The notes under the pieces were generated by a model that saw nothing but the letters and a program-made list of their open reading frames with translations, searched no databases and was not told the origin of the DNA. A stretch of 64,000 nucleotides of DNA from Progne subis subis (Eukaryota; Chordata; Aves; Passeriformes; Hirundinidae). The stretch is taken from assembly GCA_022316685.1 (NCBI GenBank), contig JAKJHU010000023.1, forward strand, positions 5,443,192-5,507,191, read 5' to 3'. Made by a program: the position numbers and the translations under genes. Shown in pieces: positions 1-13,600 of this stretch. Each line of letters opens with the position of its first letter. The first letter of the stretch is position 1.

Positions 1-1499
1 TGTGCTGTAGAGGTAAGAGCTGTGAAAGATCAGAACCGAGGCAGAGCAGACACAGGACTGGGTTTCACACCTCCCACAGTGCCAAGGGTAAATGCACTGC
101 CATGCCACAATGGACCCACTGTGGACCAAGGCAGCACCATAAAGACTGTCTGCTCATAAGCTAAGAGGAAATTTATTACCTCTGAGTCACTCTGAACTGA
201 TTTTTACCCTCAGTTTACTGTTAAATATTTATATCCAAAATCCTCACGTGGACAAGAGGGAACAGCCCCAAGCTGTGCCAGGGAGGTTCAGGCTGGACAC
301 CTGGAAGAATTTCTTCACTGAAAGGACTGTCAAGAATTGAAACTGGCTGGCCAGGGAAGCACTGGAGTCAGTCACCGTCCCTGGAAACGTCCAGGAAACA
401 ACTGGACATGGCAGTTAGTGCTGTGGTTTAATTCACATGGCGCTGTTTGGTCAAAGGTTGGACTCCATTTTGGAAAGTCACTTCCATTCCCAAGGATCCT
501 GTGATTCCATACTCTGTCCCACATTCTATTTTCCATCTGAAGGCACTTGCACAGAAATATCAGTAGGGGAGAAAAAAACCAGCCACTTAGGAACATGCCA
601 GATGAGAATGCTCCTAAGCAGGGAAAGGAAATTTCTTAGAGAATCGACATCTCAACAGGCTTAGAGATAAACAGAAGCAACAGAGATGAGAAGAGGCAAA
701 ACACAGTATCTGTATTTATCCACTTACTGAAAACCAGTCAAGTGGAACAGCAGCTATACTATTTTTATCATGAGCCAATGTGCAACTTAGTAAAACAATT
801 TAGAAATAGTATTTTAGTATTTTTCTAAAATAATGCTTGCTAAAAGAATTGACACATTCAACATTGAAATAATTTCCTTGCCTAAATGAAACTGTGGGGA
901 ATTATTTTTTATTTGAAATACGGCTCTGATGCATCTCAGAAAGGAGTATCACACAAGATATTTCCAATTAAATAGGAATATACCAAATATGCTCACACCA
1001 CATGAAGGTTCAGGAATGTTTTTTCATGTGTTTTACAGTCCACAACTTACAGAAAAATGAACTTCAAGCTCCAGCATAAGCTTGTGCATTGCCAGAAGGT
1101 GCTTCTCGAGTGCTCAGCAATGTGGTCCACCTTTTTAATCCGTTTATGATAGAAACTTAGATTAACAGTAATTTAGACACCAAAGAGGAGTTCATTAGGT
1201 AATTCACCTGCTCAGTAATACAGCACTAAAGATCCTGCCCATTAACCTGCGAAAACACTGTGCTTATGCAGGTTTTTTTATGCTTGTTTCCAAGAATGTA
1301 ATGTCGAGACAAAGTAATTTTCTATTCCATAGACTAAGTGATGATAACAGAATTCATTTTCTCCTGTTCTACCTGGATAGACTTGCTAATGATAAACCAT
1401 TTCCTCAATGGAAAACCTGATCCAGCAGATTGCAGTGAAGGGAAATGGAAAATCAGAGTGGTGCAAAGGGACATTTAAATACATATTGCAACTGCTTAC
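1..1499. other. PDK3 intron 9 (partial)
   Basis: This is intronic sequence between exon 9 and the unseen exon 10. It holds one CR1 fragment (245-520). The rest is AT-rich unique-looking sequence in which I see no exon. Confidence 0.8.
245..520 (+). mobile_element. CR1 LINE fragment, 3' end
   Basis: The sequence follows the avian CR1 3' region: AGGGAGGTTCAGGCTGGACA, then AAGAATTTCTTCACTGAAAG, a 'ggtggagtcaccatccctgg'-like stretch (degenerate) and GGTTGGACTC near the end. It is truncated at the 5' end, as most CR1 copies are. It lies antisense to PDK3 in intron 9. Confidence 0.8.
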
Positions 1500-1610
1500 C
1501 AAAGGCACAGCCCTCGAGGGCTCCAGACTGGGCCTGGGTGCTGTTGAGTACATGTAGTTAAACAATCTGTCTATTTTTCTTAGAGGTACACCTCCACCTC
1601 GATCACTTAT
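1500..1610 (-). CDS. PDK3: PDK3 coding exon 9 (residues 285-321), G1 box
   Basis: This 111-bp exon is phase 0 at both ends, with acceptor CCTTAG and donor GTAAGC. It encodes [32 protein letters not shown] and RAVPL. Asp287 and the three glycines form the first glycine box that binds the ATP adenine. The next exon should start AGFGYGLP. I searched 1-1499 on the minus strand and did not find it, so it lies beyond the left edge. Confidence 0.96.
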
Positions 1611-4600
1611 CTAAGGAATGAAAATCGAAGAGTTTTAAACATTAGGTTCAGACAAAAACCCATAAAACATCAAGAAGCATTATCTAAATACTTTAGAAAT
1701 ACTAAAGAGGCAGTTAGGGACTTTGGGGCTGTCTGGTTTGGAGAAAAGAAGGCTGGAAGTGACCTTGCCATGGACTACAGCTTCCTGAGGAGGGGAACTG
1801 GGGAGGGAGGTGCTGCTCTCATCTCCCTGGATCCCCTGATGGGACACATGGGAACGGTTCAAAGCTGCAACATCAGGGGAGGTTTAGAGTGGACATCAGG
1901 AAGCATTTCTGTATGGGAAAGGCAGAACAGGTTTCCTGGAGAGATGGTCAATGGCCCAAGCCTGTCAGTGACCAAGATGCATTTGGACACTTCCCCTAAT
2001 AAACGTGATTTGACTACTGGTCAGCCCTGAAGTGGTCAGGCAGCTGGACAAGATATTCCTTGTAGGTCCTTCCCAACTGAAAATATTCTGTTCTAATGAA
2101 TATGAAGCAGGTGATACAATAATTAATTTGCTTTGTCAAATTAAAGGTCATACTACTCTAAAGCTAGCAGGTTTGCAAACTGTGTATTATTTTTTAGGCA
2201 TTTACCTTAATAGATAGATCTTCTTTCCCCAAAGTGACTAAGGTTTTGATCGATGGATAGGCTTCTTTCTTACCTTCATGCAGTTCCACTGTAGCTCTCA
2301 TTGAATTCTGAAGATAAAAGAAAATACAGTCTCTTTGATTCTAACTTTAACATATAAGCTTTTTGTGGCAAGTTGGAACTTGAATTTATTTTGCAGCATC
2401 TACTCTGTCCTACAGTTGTGCACAAGATAGAAAAGGCTGCATTTAACACAAGTTCAAGGGTCATCTACTCAATGAATTGCTCAGTTAAATCTTTACATTA
2501 CAACTTGTTATACATAATTTTTACTTATTTGATATGCTCAGAGAAAAGAAAGCAAGACTTTTTTTTTCCTGTGTGAAACCAAGTAAATATATCTACCAGA
2601 TGAGAACATCCTTCACCTCCATCATGCACCACACCAACAGTGATGTTCACCACAGAAAGCTAGTTTTGATTTTCTCACCCTGGGTCACAATGTTTAAGTT
2701 ACCATCTGTTAATCCAATTTCATATTAACAGAATTTCTACTTCCAGTCCCTCCCTGTTTTTTACAGCTACAACTTACTGGCTTCAGCTTGTTTCATGACT
2801 TGCACCAAAAAGATACTCACATGTACTGTACAAATTCTAATCTGTTCTGCCCCAAAACTAATGTTACAAATGCCAAAATGGGAGAAGACTTAAATGAACA
2901 TAGTTGACAAATGTCAGAAATCAAACCCCAAAAACCAGTACTTAGAAAAAGCTTCTCTCTGGCCAAATACAAGTTTTCTCCTCAATTTCTGGTGTTCAAC
3001 TGCACCACTTAGAGACCTACTCTGTTCTTTCCAACCATGTAACAGCTCTCACGTGTTCCATTTTCACTCTTGTTCCAATTATTCAGAAAACACAAAACCA
3101 AAACAAAGCATGTCATCTAGTCTCTTCAAAGGTACAGGGCCTGTTTTCATGATAAAGACACTGATCCTAACCAGTCCTCAAATATTAATAAAGAAGCAAT
3201 CTCATAAGAACTGCAAGGTTATGACTATTCCACCACTGCAAAACTAGACTGTCATGAGTGTTCGAAGTTAATCAAAAAACTACAAAAGCACAACAGGGGA
3301 AATGGGAAACCAGGCAGTTTTCATGTACACAGGATCATAAGAGAGGGGTTTAAGTCTGGCTTTTACACAAGTGAAGAGTGTTGGAAACTTAAGAGTAAGC
3401 TTAAGAAAGGAAAACTGAAATAGCATTTAAGAGCTATTGGAATCTCAGTTTCAACAGTAATAGGGTCACAAAACCCTGACAAATATTAACAAGTTTAACC
3501 CACCTTGAATAATTCAAATAACATATGAAACAAATGAGAAGGTACATAGACTACTTGAATAGGCTTGTTTGGAGCTTTAGCTAAAAAAAAAAGAGAAATA
3601 AAAATGTCAAATAATTTTTGTTCAAAATAGTATTTCATAGTATTGCCCTTTACCAGAATAACACGAACATGTAGGCACAGACAAGTATGTAAGCATGTTC
3701 TCATTTTCCCAGTGCAAAATTTGTTCCATGAAATAAAACCATAAATTTTCGTCACTGCTATCACCTGAAAGAACACATTATAATTACAATCTTCAAATCC
3801 ATCCAGTCAGCAGACTTTGTTTAGATACAAAGCTTCACTAAGCAGTAGTTGGTTTCATACAACAGTGTATGTTAACCAAGAAAACTTTCCTGCTTCAAGT
3901 GGGAAACTTTCACATGCTCACATACTATTTAAGCACAGTATTTGCTGCACAAAAAGATTCTTAAACTAAAGAAAAACCCACTGTTTAAATATTCTAAAAA
4001 CAAATACATATTTTCCCTTCATTAAAACACAGAAAATGTAAGTATTCATAAAAATTTTCAGATATACTTCAAACAATATCACAGCTTCCATATTCCAATC
4101 CATCACTGAATTGTTTGTCCTCTGCTGTCCCACTGTGAGCGTTTCAGCAGAGGGGTATGGCTTGGCACAGCTCCTGAATGCCAGAGTGCTCACTGATTGA
4201 TTGGGCAGGAAATAATACAGCTGCATTTAATACATTCCAGGACAGTTTTGGGGCTGAAGATGAAGTCATCCCTGAACATTAAATATCTACTGGCATTAAA
4301 TTACGCAGTCACAGAATTGAGTCAGACTGAGCAGCAGTTCAGACTGAAGGGAAGAATCGAACTGTCTGCTTCATAAATTCCAGGAAGACAAAAATATGCA
4401 CAAAGAACATGACTGGAGTCAACTTCATTCCTTTTGGCACTGAGGGCTGCTAATAATCCCAGTCATTATTTTAAGTGACACAGTAGTGAAAACTCCTAGG
4501 AAAAGGAGAACAGCAAAACAATGCTCTGCAAGGCAACTTGATACTTTATTCTCTTAATTCTGTCAGTCCACACTCCCATTCCCTTACGCTCCACCGAAAC

Positions 4601-7600
4601 CAAGGCAAACTGGTTTGACTCACACCAGTTTGAGGCACAGAGACAGAATGAGTTACTGTTACTCTTGAGAGGTAATTTGCAAAGTTGCTTTCCTCATATT
4701 GAAAATAAGCTGATTTAAAGGAAAGAGGTAATTCTTTTTCACTTTTTTTTTTTTTTTTAGCTCCAGCCACTTGGTTTCTCTGCTGTTGGATCTTTTCACT
4801 TATGCCTTCAGATGAATTTTGCATTGATGGATTCCTCTGCTACAACACTCAGTATTTTTATTCTAGAATCACTTGGTTTAAAAGGGGAAGGTCAGATCCT
4901 TTGGTTTTGGGAGAGCTGGGTGGCAATGCATCATTGCTGACAGTATCACATTGTGTAGAGAAATATCTCTACACTACCCAGTAGCACTTTGAGCAACACA
5001 TATTCCATGTATCACACTCTCCCCATTTAGTGTTACCTATTTCGGAGACTTTTGTAATTCTTCTACAGATGTTTGGAACCATCTTAGTCTGACATTTGGT
5101 TGCTGCTCAAAATCTGGGAAAGGATCACTCAGGATTTTTTTTTTTTAAACTAAAAAAAATAAGCTCCCTTTTGTCAATAAAATAATGAACAAAAAAAAGT
5201 CAATATGCTGACAAGGCCTGTCTCATCAGTTTTGTGTCACCCAATTTTAATCTCTGCAATCAATTTGAAACAGATTTTCACATGAGAAGTTTATGATAGG
5301 ATTTAAAGCATAGACTATCTAATAAAAATTCCAATTTTGCCATCTTACACAGAAGGGCTCACCACTGTGTTGAAAATGCCAGTGGAATTCATGGGTTTAT
5401 AAGCATACTTTGGAATGAAACAAGTTTCAGTTCTTTTAGAAGATTAGAAGGTAGGTAGATTTCCTTCTCAGTTATGAGGAGTCTTAGTTTATTTTCTTTA
5501 AAGCGATTGTGAATTTCGCAGATAGAACTCTGCATTCAGCATAAAGAAGTGCACATCATGATAAACTATAATTGAGGGGTCCATGTAGACACATTTGAGC
5601 AAAAGTAACAGCATAATTCAAATTATAACTTACAATTAATTAAAAAAAACTAGAAATCACAGGTACCAGAAATGCATTTTCTTATATCAGTTAAAATAGT
5701 TTCATAATTACCATTGAATTCTTCAACTTCCAGATCAGGTGCTACTGTATAGTACTGTTCACATAACATCTTAGCTGTTTCATAAGCATCTACAAAACAA
5801 CAGAACAAACACTGATTTATCAAAATCTTCTAGCAACAACCAGCAGCGTTCATCCTCCCTGTGAAAAACCACAAACAGAACACTCACTTTCAGCTCTAGT
5901 TTACAAACATGAAGCTGGTATCCAATCTCATCCCTTGTTTTTTTCTGTACATTCATAGCCCAGTTGTCAGGAAAGGGAAAACTCTATCTAAAGCTCTACA
6001 AAGCAAAGCACAATACTGGAGAGACTGTTTTTCTTCTTTGTGAGGGGCTTGAAAACCAGAAGGATATAATCTTAGGCTGACCATAAAATCTACTTTTTTA
6101 TTTCCTGATCACAATTTAATACTTGTTCTTTCCATCTCAAATAAAAAAGGATGACAATTGCAGCCATAAATTCAGGTTTTCCAAACACAATACTGTTTAC
6201 AATACTTAATTTTCAAGGTATTTTGGGGGAAAAGCTGGATAAGATTTTTCATTCCTTCCCACTGAACCAAAAATGACTCCCCCTGAAAACAGCTCCCATA
6301 GCCCAAACCAGGCTTTATGTATTGTTCAAACTCAGGTTGAAAGTTGTCACTACTGGTACCCCCTAAGGCTCAACACTGGGCCCAGTGTTGTTTAACTGAC
6401 CCATCAGCGACTCGCAGGAAGGGGCAGAGGCCTCCTCAGTGAGGTCACTGATGCTCAGAGCTGGGAGCGTGGCCGATACCTCGGGAGCTGTGCAGCCCTT
6501 CAGAAGGTTGACAGGCTGGAGAGACGGGCAGAGGAACGGCCTGAGATCCAGCCAAGGCAAAGGCAGGCTCCTGCATGGGGAAGGACAAGCCCAGGCACCG
6601 GCACGGGCTGGGGCCGACCTGCTGGAGCAGCTCTGCAGAGAAGGGCCTGGGGCTCCCGGTGCACAATGAGCTGTCCATGAGCCAGCAGTGCCCTGGGCCA
6701 AGAGGGCCAGTGGGACCCTGGGGTGCACTAGGGAGAGCACTGCCAGCAGGGCAGGGAGGTGATCCTGCCCCTCTGCTCAGCCCTGGTGAGATGAGTGTAT
6801 CTGGAGTGCTGTGCCTTGCCCAGGACAAGAGAGACCTGGAGATCCTGGAGTGGGTCCAGTGGAGCACAACAAATATGATTAAGGGACTGGGAGCACCTCT
6901 CTTACAAAGAGAGACTGACGGAGTTGAGCCTGTTCAGCCCTGAGAAGAGAAAACTGAGAGGGAAGCCCATCACTGTTTAAAAGTATGGAAGGTGCCAAGA
7001 GGGATGGAGCTTTTTGAAGGCTCTTTTCTGTGTTGCTGAGCAATAGGACCAGAGGCAGAAACTGATGCACAGGAAGTTCCAGCTGTACATGAGGAAGAAT
7101 TTCTTCCCTGTGCAGTGACCGAGCACTGGCAGAGATCACCCAGAGAGGCTGTGGAATCTCCTTCACTGGAGATGTTCAAGAACCACCTGGGCACAATCCT
7201 GTGCCATGTGCTCTGGGATGGCCCAGCTTGAGCAGGGAGGGAGGTTGGACCACATGATTTGCTCTGCTCCCTTCCAACCTGACCCATTCTGTAATTCTGT
7301 ATTTGAAAGATTTCTTACTGGTTTCTTAGAAAATCTGGTCTGAGTGCCGTCTAAAATTTCATCTTCCTCTAAAAACCAACTCTTTGGCAGAGTCCTAAGA
7401 CTGTGGAAGAGACCATGAAGTTCATGGTGTGGGTGGAGATTTAATACCAGTAACAGTGAGTGATCTATTGGTAAATTTAAAATCTTGGCTCCAGGAAAAA
7501 CCCTGAATTCAATGTCAGCTCAAAAGTCTTATTGCAGGACAGTCAGCAAGATAGAGATAGCCACCTCAGGCAGCACAGACAACACTTGGTGTAGCTGCTT

Positions 7601-10600
7601 GAAGCAAGAAGTGGCTGTTTAAATAATTCCTTCATTGTTTGAAGGGCATACAGGGCTTATAGCTGCCACATACAGTGGCACACAGCTACTATTACTGATG
7701 AACTGCTTCCGAATGCTGCCTGTGAACCAGAACATTTGGGAGCTAGCACAGCATACAGAACATAAATTAAACCCTGCACCAATTCTACAAGGAAAAGGCC
7801 TCAATCACCTTGACTCCCTGACAGGACTATGCAGCCCCTTTCTTCAAGGACACTTTGTTTCTTTGAAAGGCAACACTTGACACTGTTTTCTATGCCCTTG
7901 CTTGGTCAGTGTTGCGTATGATCTATTTTAGCTACTTGTTTGAAAACTGGACTTAGCACCTTCTGACACTGTGCACTCCCCTGTCAAGGCAGCAACTGTA
8001 AATCTGATGATCAAAATTGATTCAAATATTGCTAATTAGAAGGCAAAGCTAAATAAACAACATGGCTGTAACATATAAAATGCTGAGGTCAAAGTGGAAT
8101 AAGGTCAATCAAAAGAAAAAAAAGCTGCTGAAAAAGGCCACCCTAGGAGCCAAGAAGAGCTAGGAAAAAAAGCTGTAAGAGAGCTGTAAAAAGCTTTACA
8201 AAGTGAGCTACCATACAGGTCAGACTTTGAGATAAGAAAGGCTTCCCTCTCACTTCACCAAAGGCTGAGAGAAAATGATGGGAAGAAACACATTCCTCCC
8301 CTCATTGCAGCTGCACAAACAGCAGCAAAGGACAGATCCTGGAACTCTCCCCTACAGCAAAACCTGCATTTGCAAATAGATACACCCAGCGTGTGAACCT
8401 TCCATGGAGAAGTTCTTGAAGCACACAGCGTTGCCTCATGCGTCCTTGCTAACATTCTGAAAGCATGTAAACATTAACAACAAAGAGCAAACAGAACTTC
8501 CAGTGTGACTGTGCCAGATCAGTCAGGTACAACCATCCCATCCATGTCTTCTGCAGGAGACACAACAAGCTGTGGTATGATCAGATGACGGAGGAAAGTG
8601 GAGTTTCACTGGCATATCTGTACACCTGAGGACATTTACTGAAAGGCCTAGCTAAACAAAAATAAACAAAAATGGAAATTTCACTTACTCTCAGTTTTCT
8701 CTAATACCAGCATGTGATACCAAAGCAGTACATGAGAACCTGCTTCTAAGTATTTCAGGAAGAAACATCTAAAGTTTAACAAAACATTTAGACACTTCAT
8801 CTGGTATTCAAAAGTACACATTAAAGCTATTAAAAATCAAATTGTTTTCTTAGTTCTGTTAACAGACCCAAAGTTTCTCTCTTCTCAATAAAATATTTCT
8901 GAAGTATTTTAAGTTGGGGGATTTCAGTAACAAAAATATCAATTTCACCTTACCTTTAACCACCTCTGCCACATCACAATTAGGATCAATACTTCCAATA
9001 TGTTTGGGATGAGCGGGATTAATATCTCCACCAAAAAGAAGTGCTAAAATAAAAAAGAAATGGTAGTAAATTATTTATTACCCTTGGGGCAGGCCAGAAA
9101 GTTTGAATCTGATGGTATCTGAGATTTACTGGCTACTGCATCATTTTGTAAAAAGGTACTCCAGCAAATTGCCAGAAACCTCATTTAAGAAGATTATTGG
9201 TCTAACTGCTCATCTTCCCTCCCTTTTTTTTTTTTCTTTTTTCTTTTTTTTTTTTTTTTTACTTTTCAGGTTTTACAGTCAAGACCAATTAAAACAGAAT
9301 TCATGATTTGGGAGAATTAAGGTGAAAACCTGCATTTCAAAGCAGATTATCAGAATTAGATAAAATTAAAATGTGAAACACTTCATTCATACTGTTATGC
9401 CAGAACAGAAGCACTCACAACAATGAAAACATTACAGCAAAAACGACTGTGGAACTGTAAGGCATTATTAAAAGCCTTTTATACTTACCCAAGCCACAGT
9501 TTCACAGAGGTCTCACTCACTCACCTTTCTCCCTGGATCTCAGCAGTATGATCCCCACTCCCTCACAAGGGTCTGGTACTCACCAGACCCTTCATCAAGA
9601 GTTTAAAAAGAAGACTCTCAAAGAAGTAGAAAGGCTTTGTACTTCATTTCAGGAGTGATTTTCTGCCATTTTAGCAAGTTAGTGAGCTCTGACATGAAGT
9701 GGGTGCAGCATGAGGTGAGCAGAAGTCTACATCTGAAAGCTTTCCCTACCGTGGGCACAGCAAGCTCACACACTGAGCACTGTGTCCTGCAGAACAGTGC
9801 TGCAGGAAACAGTCTGCCAGGAATGTAGGAACAGAAATGCAAACTATGTAAAAACCGGGGTTGGCATTCTGCTTCCCAGTTATCTTTTTCTTCAGTGCTT
9901 CAAGAGTAATATTTGCCATCACATACAGACCACTAACACTGCTAACACACAGACATCACACAAGGTTAACTAAACTTTAAAGCATCTACAAGCAGGTTTA
10001 AGCTCCAACCAGTAAAAGAGGAGGAGCCATAGGAAAAACCAGTTCAGTTCAATGAAGCAAGTTTAATATTTTAGAATTAGTGCAAATTATGCTAGCACTC
10101 AGCCCAAGAATCCTATTAGGACAATGTTTGTACTCTATTACTAGAACTCTTCCATGAAAGCCTTTTAACTTGGTTTTATGTCTGTCATTTTTCTGCCCAG
10201 GCACAATAAAAGCAAAAGCTGTACATTTATCTATTTTTGTATAGTTTTGCCACATTCAAGTTATCTGTACACACACAGCAAAGCATTTGTTAGTCACATG
10301 ATAGGTTACTAGAAAGACACAACTTGTATAAAACACCTCCTACTCCAGCATCCACATTATCTGTAGTATACAACAATTTCTAAGAGCTGAGGAAAAAAGA
10401 ATACTGAGCAGAGAATGAAGCTCTAGAGCTAAAAGGCACAAGACACACTAAAACAGATCAGAAGACTGTCCTTAACTTTACTCAGATCACTTTCTGCATG
10501 GTTGCACATACTGGTTAATAGGAGCTGTGCAAGTAACTCCCTTCACTCTGTAATATGAATATAGAAAATTGAGTTTATTAGTAACAACAAATGAAACAGA

Positions 10601-13600
10601 ACCTAATGACAAGGGATGACTAATTCCAGCATTTAGCCATAAACAGGAAATAGGAAGTAAGGAGAGACAAGAGATAAAATTTAAAATTTCAGTTAGAAAT
10701 AATCAACCTCTTTAGAAGGCAAGAAAGTCTAGGTAACTTGCTGGAAAAAACAATATGTATAGTACCTAACCTATTGAAAATTTACAGCATCTTGGCATTT
10801 CATTATGAAATAAATATGAGCTCTACAAACTATGTTGAAAGCTTTGTGAGCAGGAAGATACAGCTACTCTACTACTGCCTAAAAATACTTCATGTATCAC
10901 TTCACAAGCCAGCTTAGCCAACAAGACTAAAAAGCAATAGCCACACTAACAAAGACTGACAATTCTAAAAGAAAGCACACTGGTGTTTTGGATTCATTCA
11001 TTCAAATGCCAAGTACCAAATTAACCAGTTGCCAGCACATCTTTTGCCATAATTAGCTTCATCTTCAGGTTTACAAACAATAACTACTGAGTTTTCAAAG
11101 AAGAGAAAAGCAATTACTTACTGTGTTGGTTAATAAGCATACGGAAAGAGATGCGGTTGGTGTAGAATCTGTCTAGAAAATACTGGATGTTACTGCTTAC
11201 AAATGGATCAAACCCATATTTTTCCTTGTATTCAATCACCCCTTGTGCCATGGTTGGAACCACATCATTGTGTCTGTTCCTGACTTTAATTAAAACATCT
11301 AAAAAGCTGGAGGAAACAAAATTAGATTGTTAGAAATAAAATTTAAACTCGACAACAGCATAACCATATTATCTGTTTACTATGCCTCCCAGTCAATAAC
11401 AAAATATCAGATGGAAAATACAAAAATACAGTACCTTAACAAGCCTATTTAAAGAGAAGTATTTGATCAACCTATCACTCACAAGACCTATGAAGCATTT
11501 AGAGCCCCAAATTAAGTTATTCCTCCCCTAAATATTCCTTGAAATTAAATCAATCTCTCTTCAACACTGATGGACAGCAAAAGATTCTCTTTCATTGCAA
11601 TCATATGCACTACTGTAACTGTCATCCCTTGCAATTTCTAACAGTAGCTGGGAGAATAGAAAGGAAACTCAGGAAAAACAACCTGACCACCCTTCATAAT
11701 TTCCTTAGAAAAAATTGTGTTTTCTTCTCAGCACCTCAACCGATGCTGTGAACTCTGAATTTCCTTTCCCTGGCCTCTCTCGGGCTAAGTTAGAATCTCA
11801 GGACAGGTAACTGTGTGACTCCCGTTCAGTTTCCTCCGACACCACTGGATGGCAGACCGAATACAACAGAGCTCTCCTCCGGAGCTCGGCAACTTTTAGG
11901 ATAACGCCGCCATTGCTTTTAACAAACATTTCCTTTGTAAAAGCTCACAGGATTTGTGTTTCGCCTGCCGAGGCAGCTCAACACCTATGGTCTTCAATGT
12001 GCTTTTTCCCCCCACATGCAAGCCCATACATACTAGAAATATCAATTATTAATAGCTTTTATTAATAACTTTAAAGTGGAAACATGGAAAATCAGTACTA
12101 CTTATCTCTGCTACACTCTCCAATACTAAATTAATGTTAACACCACAATGTTTATGAAATGTTGTTTTAGAAAGTACAAATGGTGAAATTAAGATTTCCA
12201 AAGAAAGCAGAGCTGGAGGACTTGTTCAGCTATGTCTGTATCTGCAACTCTACAGGATCCTTTCCCAAAAAAACATCAACAGAGCATTCTTTGTAGATTT
12301 ATAATGAATACTGAAAAGAAATGTATTGATTATTTCTATCAAAAGTAGAATATACACCAGCTAATGAAAGAATCCCAGAAATCATTGAAAGGTCACCTAG
12401 GTCCAATCCCCCTGCAAATGAGCAAAGGAAAAAACAAAGACCACCCATTGGTCAACACATTTAAATCAGATGTTTTCTTCCTTTTCAGCACCACTTAGGC
12501 AAGACAGTAATTATTTTTAAATGACATTCTTAACAAGTGATACACTTTTAAAATAATTTCTGCCACTCTACACTGCCAGCTGCAAAGGAATGTAGGATTC
12601 CTTTTTAGTAGTTTTTTCCTGATACTACCTACCAGTTTTTGCCTGTGTGTTAATGAACAGTTCAGCAGTGTTTCAACACCACTCTGCTGCATAGAAAAGG
12701 GGAAGTTTTAACTGCCTAGTTCCCCATTCTAATACTATTACGGTACATAACGACTGTTCTCTTACTTACCAGTCTTGCTGACTGAGCAGCTTAGAACATT
12801 TAAGGCTTAAAAGGTTTATAAACCTTTTATGCTTATTGAGTCTTGACTCTGTGTTCTGTTACCTCTGAGAGGTGATGTTAGAGACTGGTGCCTGGCTGTG
12901 CTTGTGCTGCTTCTCTGTTTCTGAGCAACAAGACCCTAGTGAAGAGCAGAGCTGGGAGCAACGTTTACAGTCACATCTGAAACAGAACTGACAGCACTCT
13001 CTCCAAACTGTTGTTTGCTCTGCTCTTTGTTTTTAAATACCTCCACTATCCACAATATATACCTGATGCCAAGAGGGCAAATTGTTAACTAATATCCCAC
13101 TACCAAAGTGTTCAAATGCCCAGAGCACGCCAAAGGGCAAAGGGCTTAGGTTCATCTGCTGCAGACCAGCAAAATCATAGCTGAAGCTTGTCAGCTTATA
13201 ACTAAATATACAATAAAGGAATGCCTCATTATTGCACTGATATGACAAGCCTTCTGTTCCATCTTCTGGCTCTGAAAATTGTGTTTACCAATTACTTTTT
13301 TTGTCCACAATTCTGTGTATTTTCAAAACCACAAAATAAATAATGCAGTTGTCTTGACAAATGAGAAATTTATTAATAAGAAGCAACTTTAGTTAAGTGA
13401 TCTTCAGTGATTTCTTTATTAACAGAGTACTTAGGCACTACCACAGGTGTTAAAAAAATGAAGGCTAAAAAATTCTATAAATGCAAGAAATAACTTGTGT
13501 TGTGAGTTTCATTAATTAACTTCCCAATAACCTGTATATATTATTCTGTTTTGATCTATTATTACAGTGCAAGAAAACATGCATAAGAAAGTCAATATAA

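Noticed and set aside
1..1499. Search for PDK3 exon 10 (AGFGYGLP)
   Set aside because: No minus-strand match with an acceptor was found, so the exon must lie outside the window.
4743..4760. T16-AG resembling a strong plus-strand splice acceptor
   Set aside because: No open, protein-like exon or donor follows, and the host gene is on the other strand.
6363..7287. Cluster of open frames in intron 5
   Set aside because: Explained by a degraded CR1 LINE. None is a complete reverse transcriptase frame.
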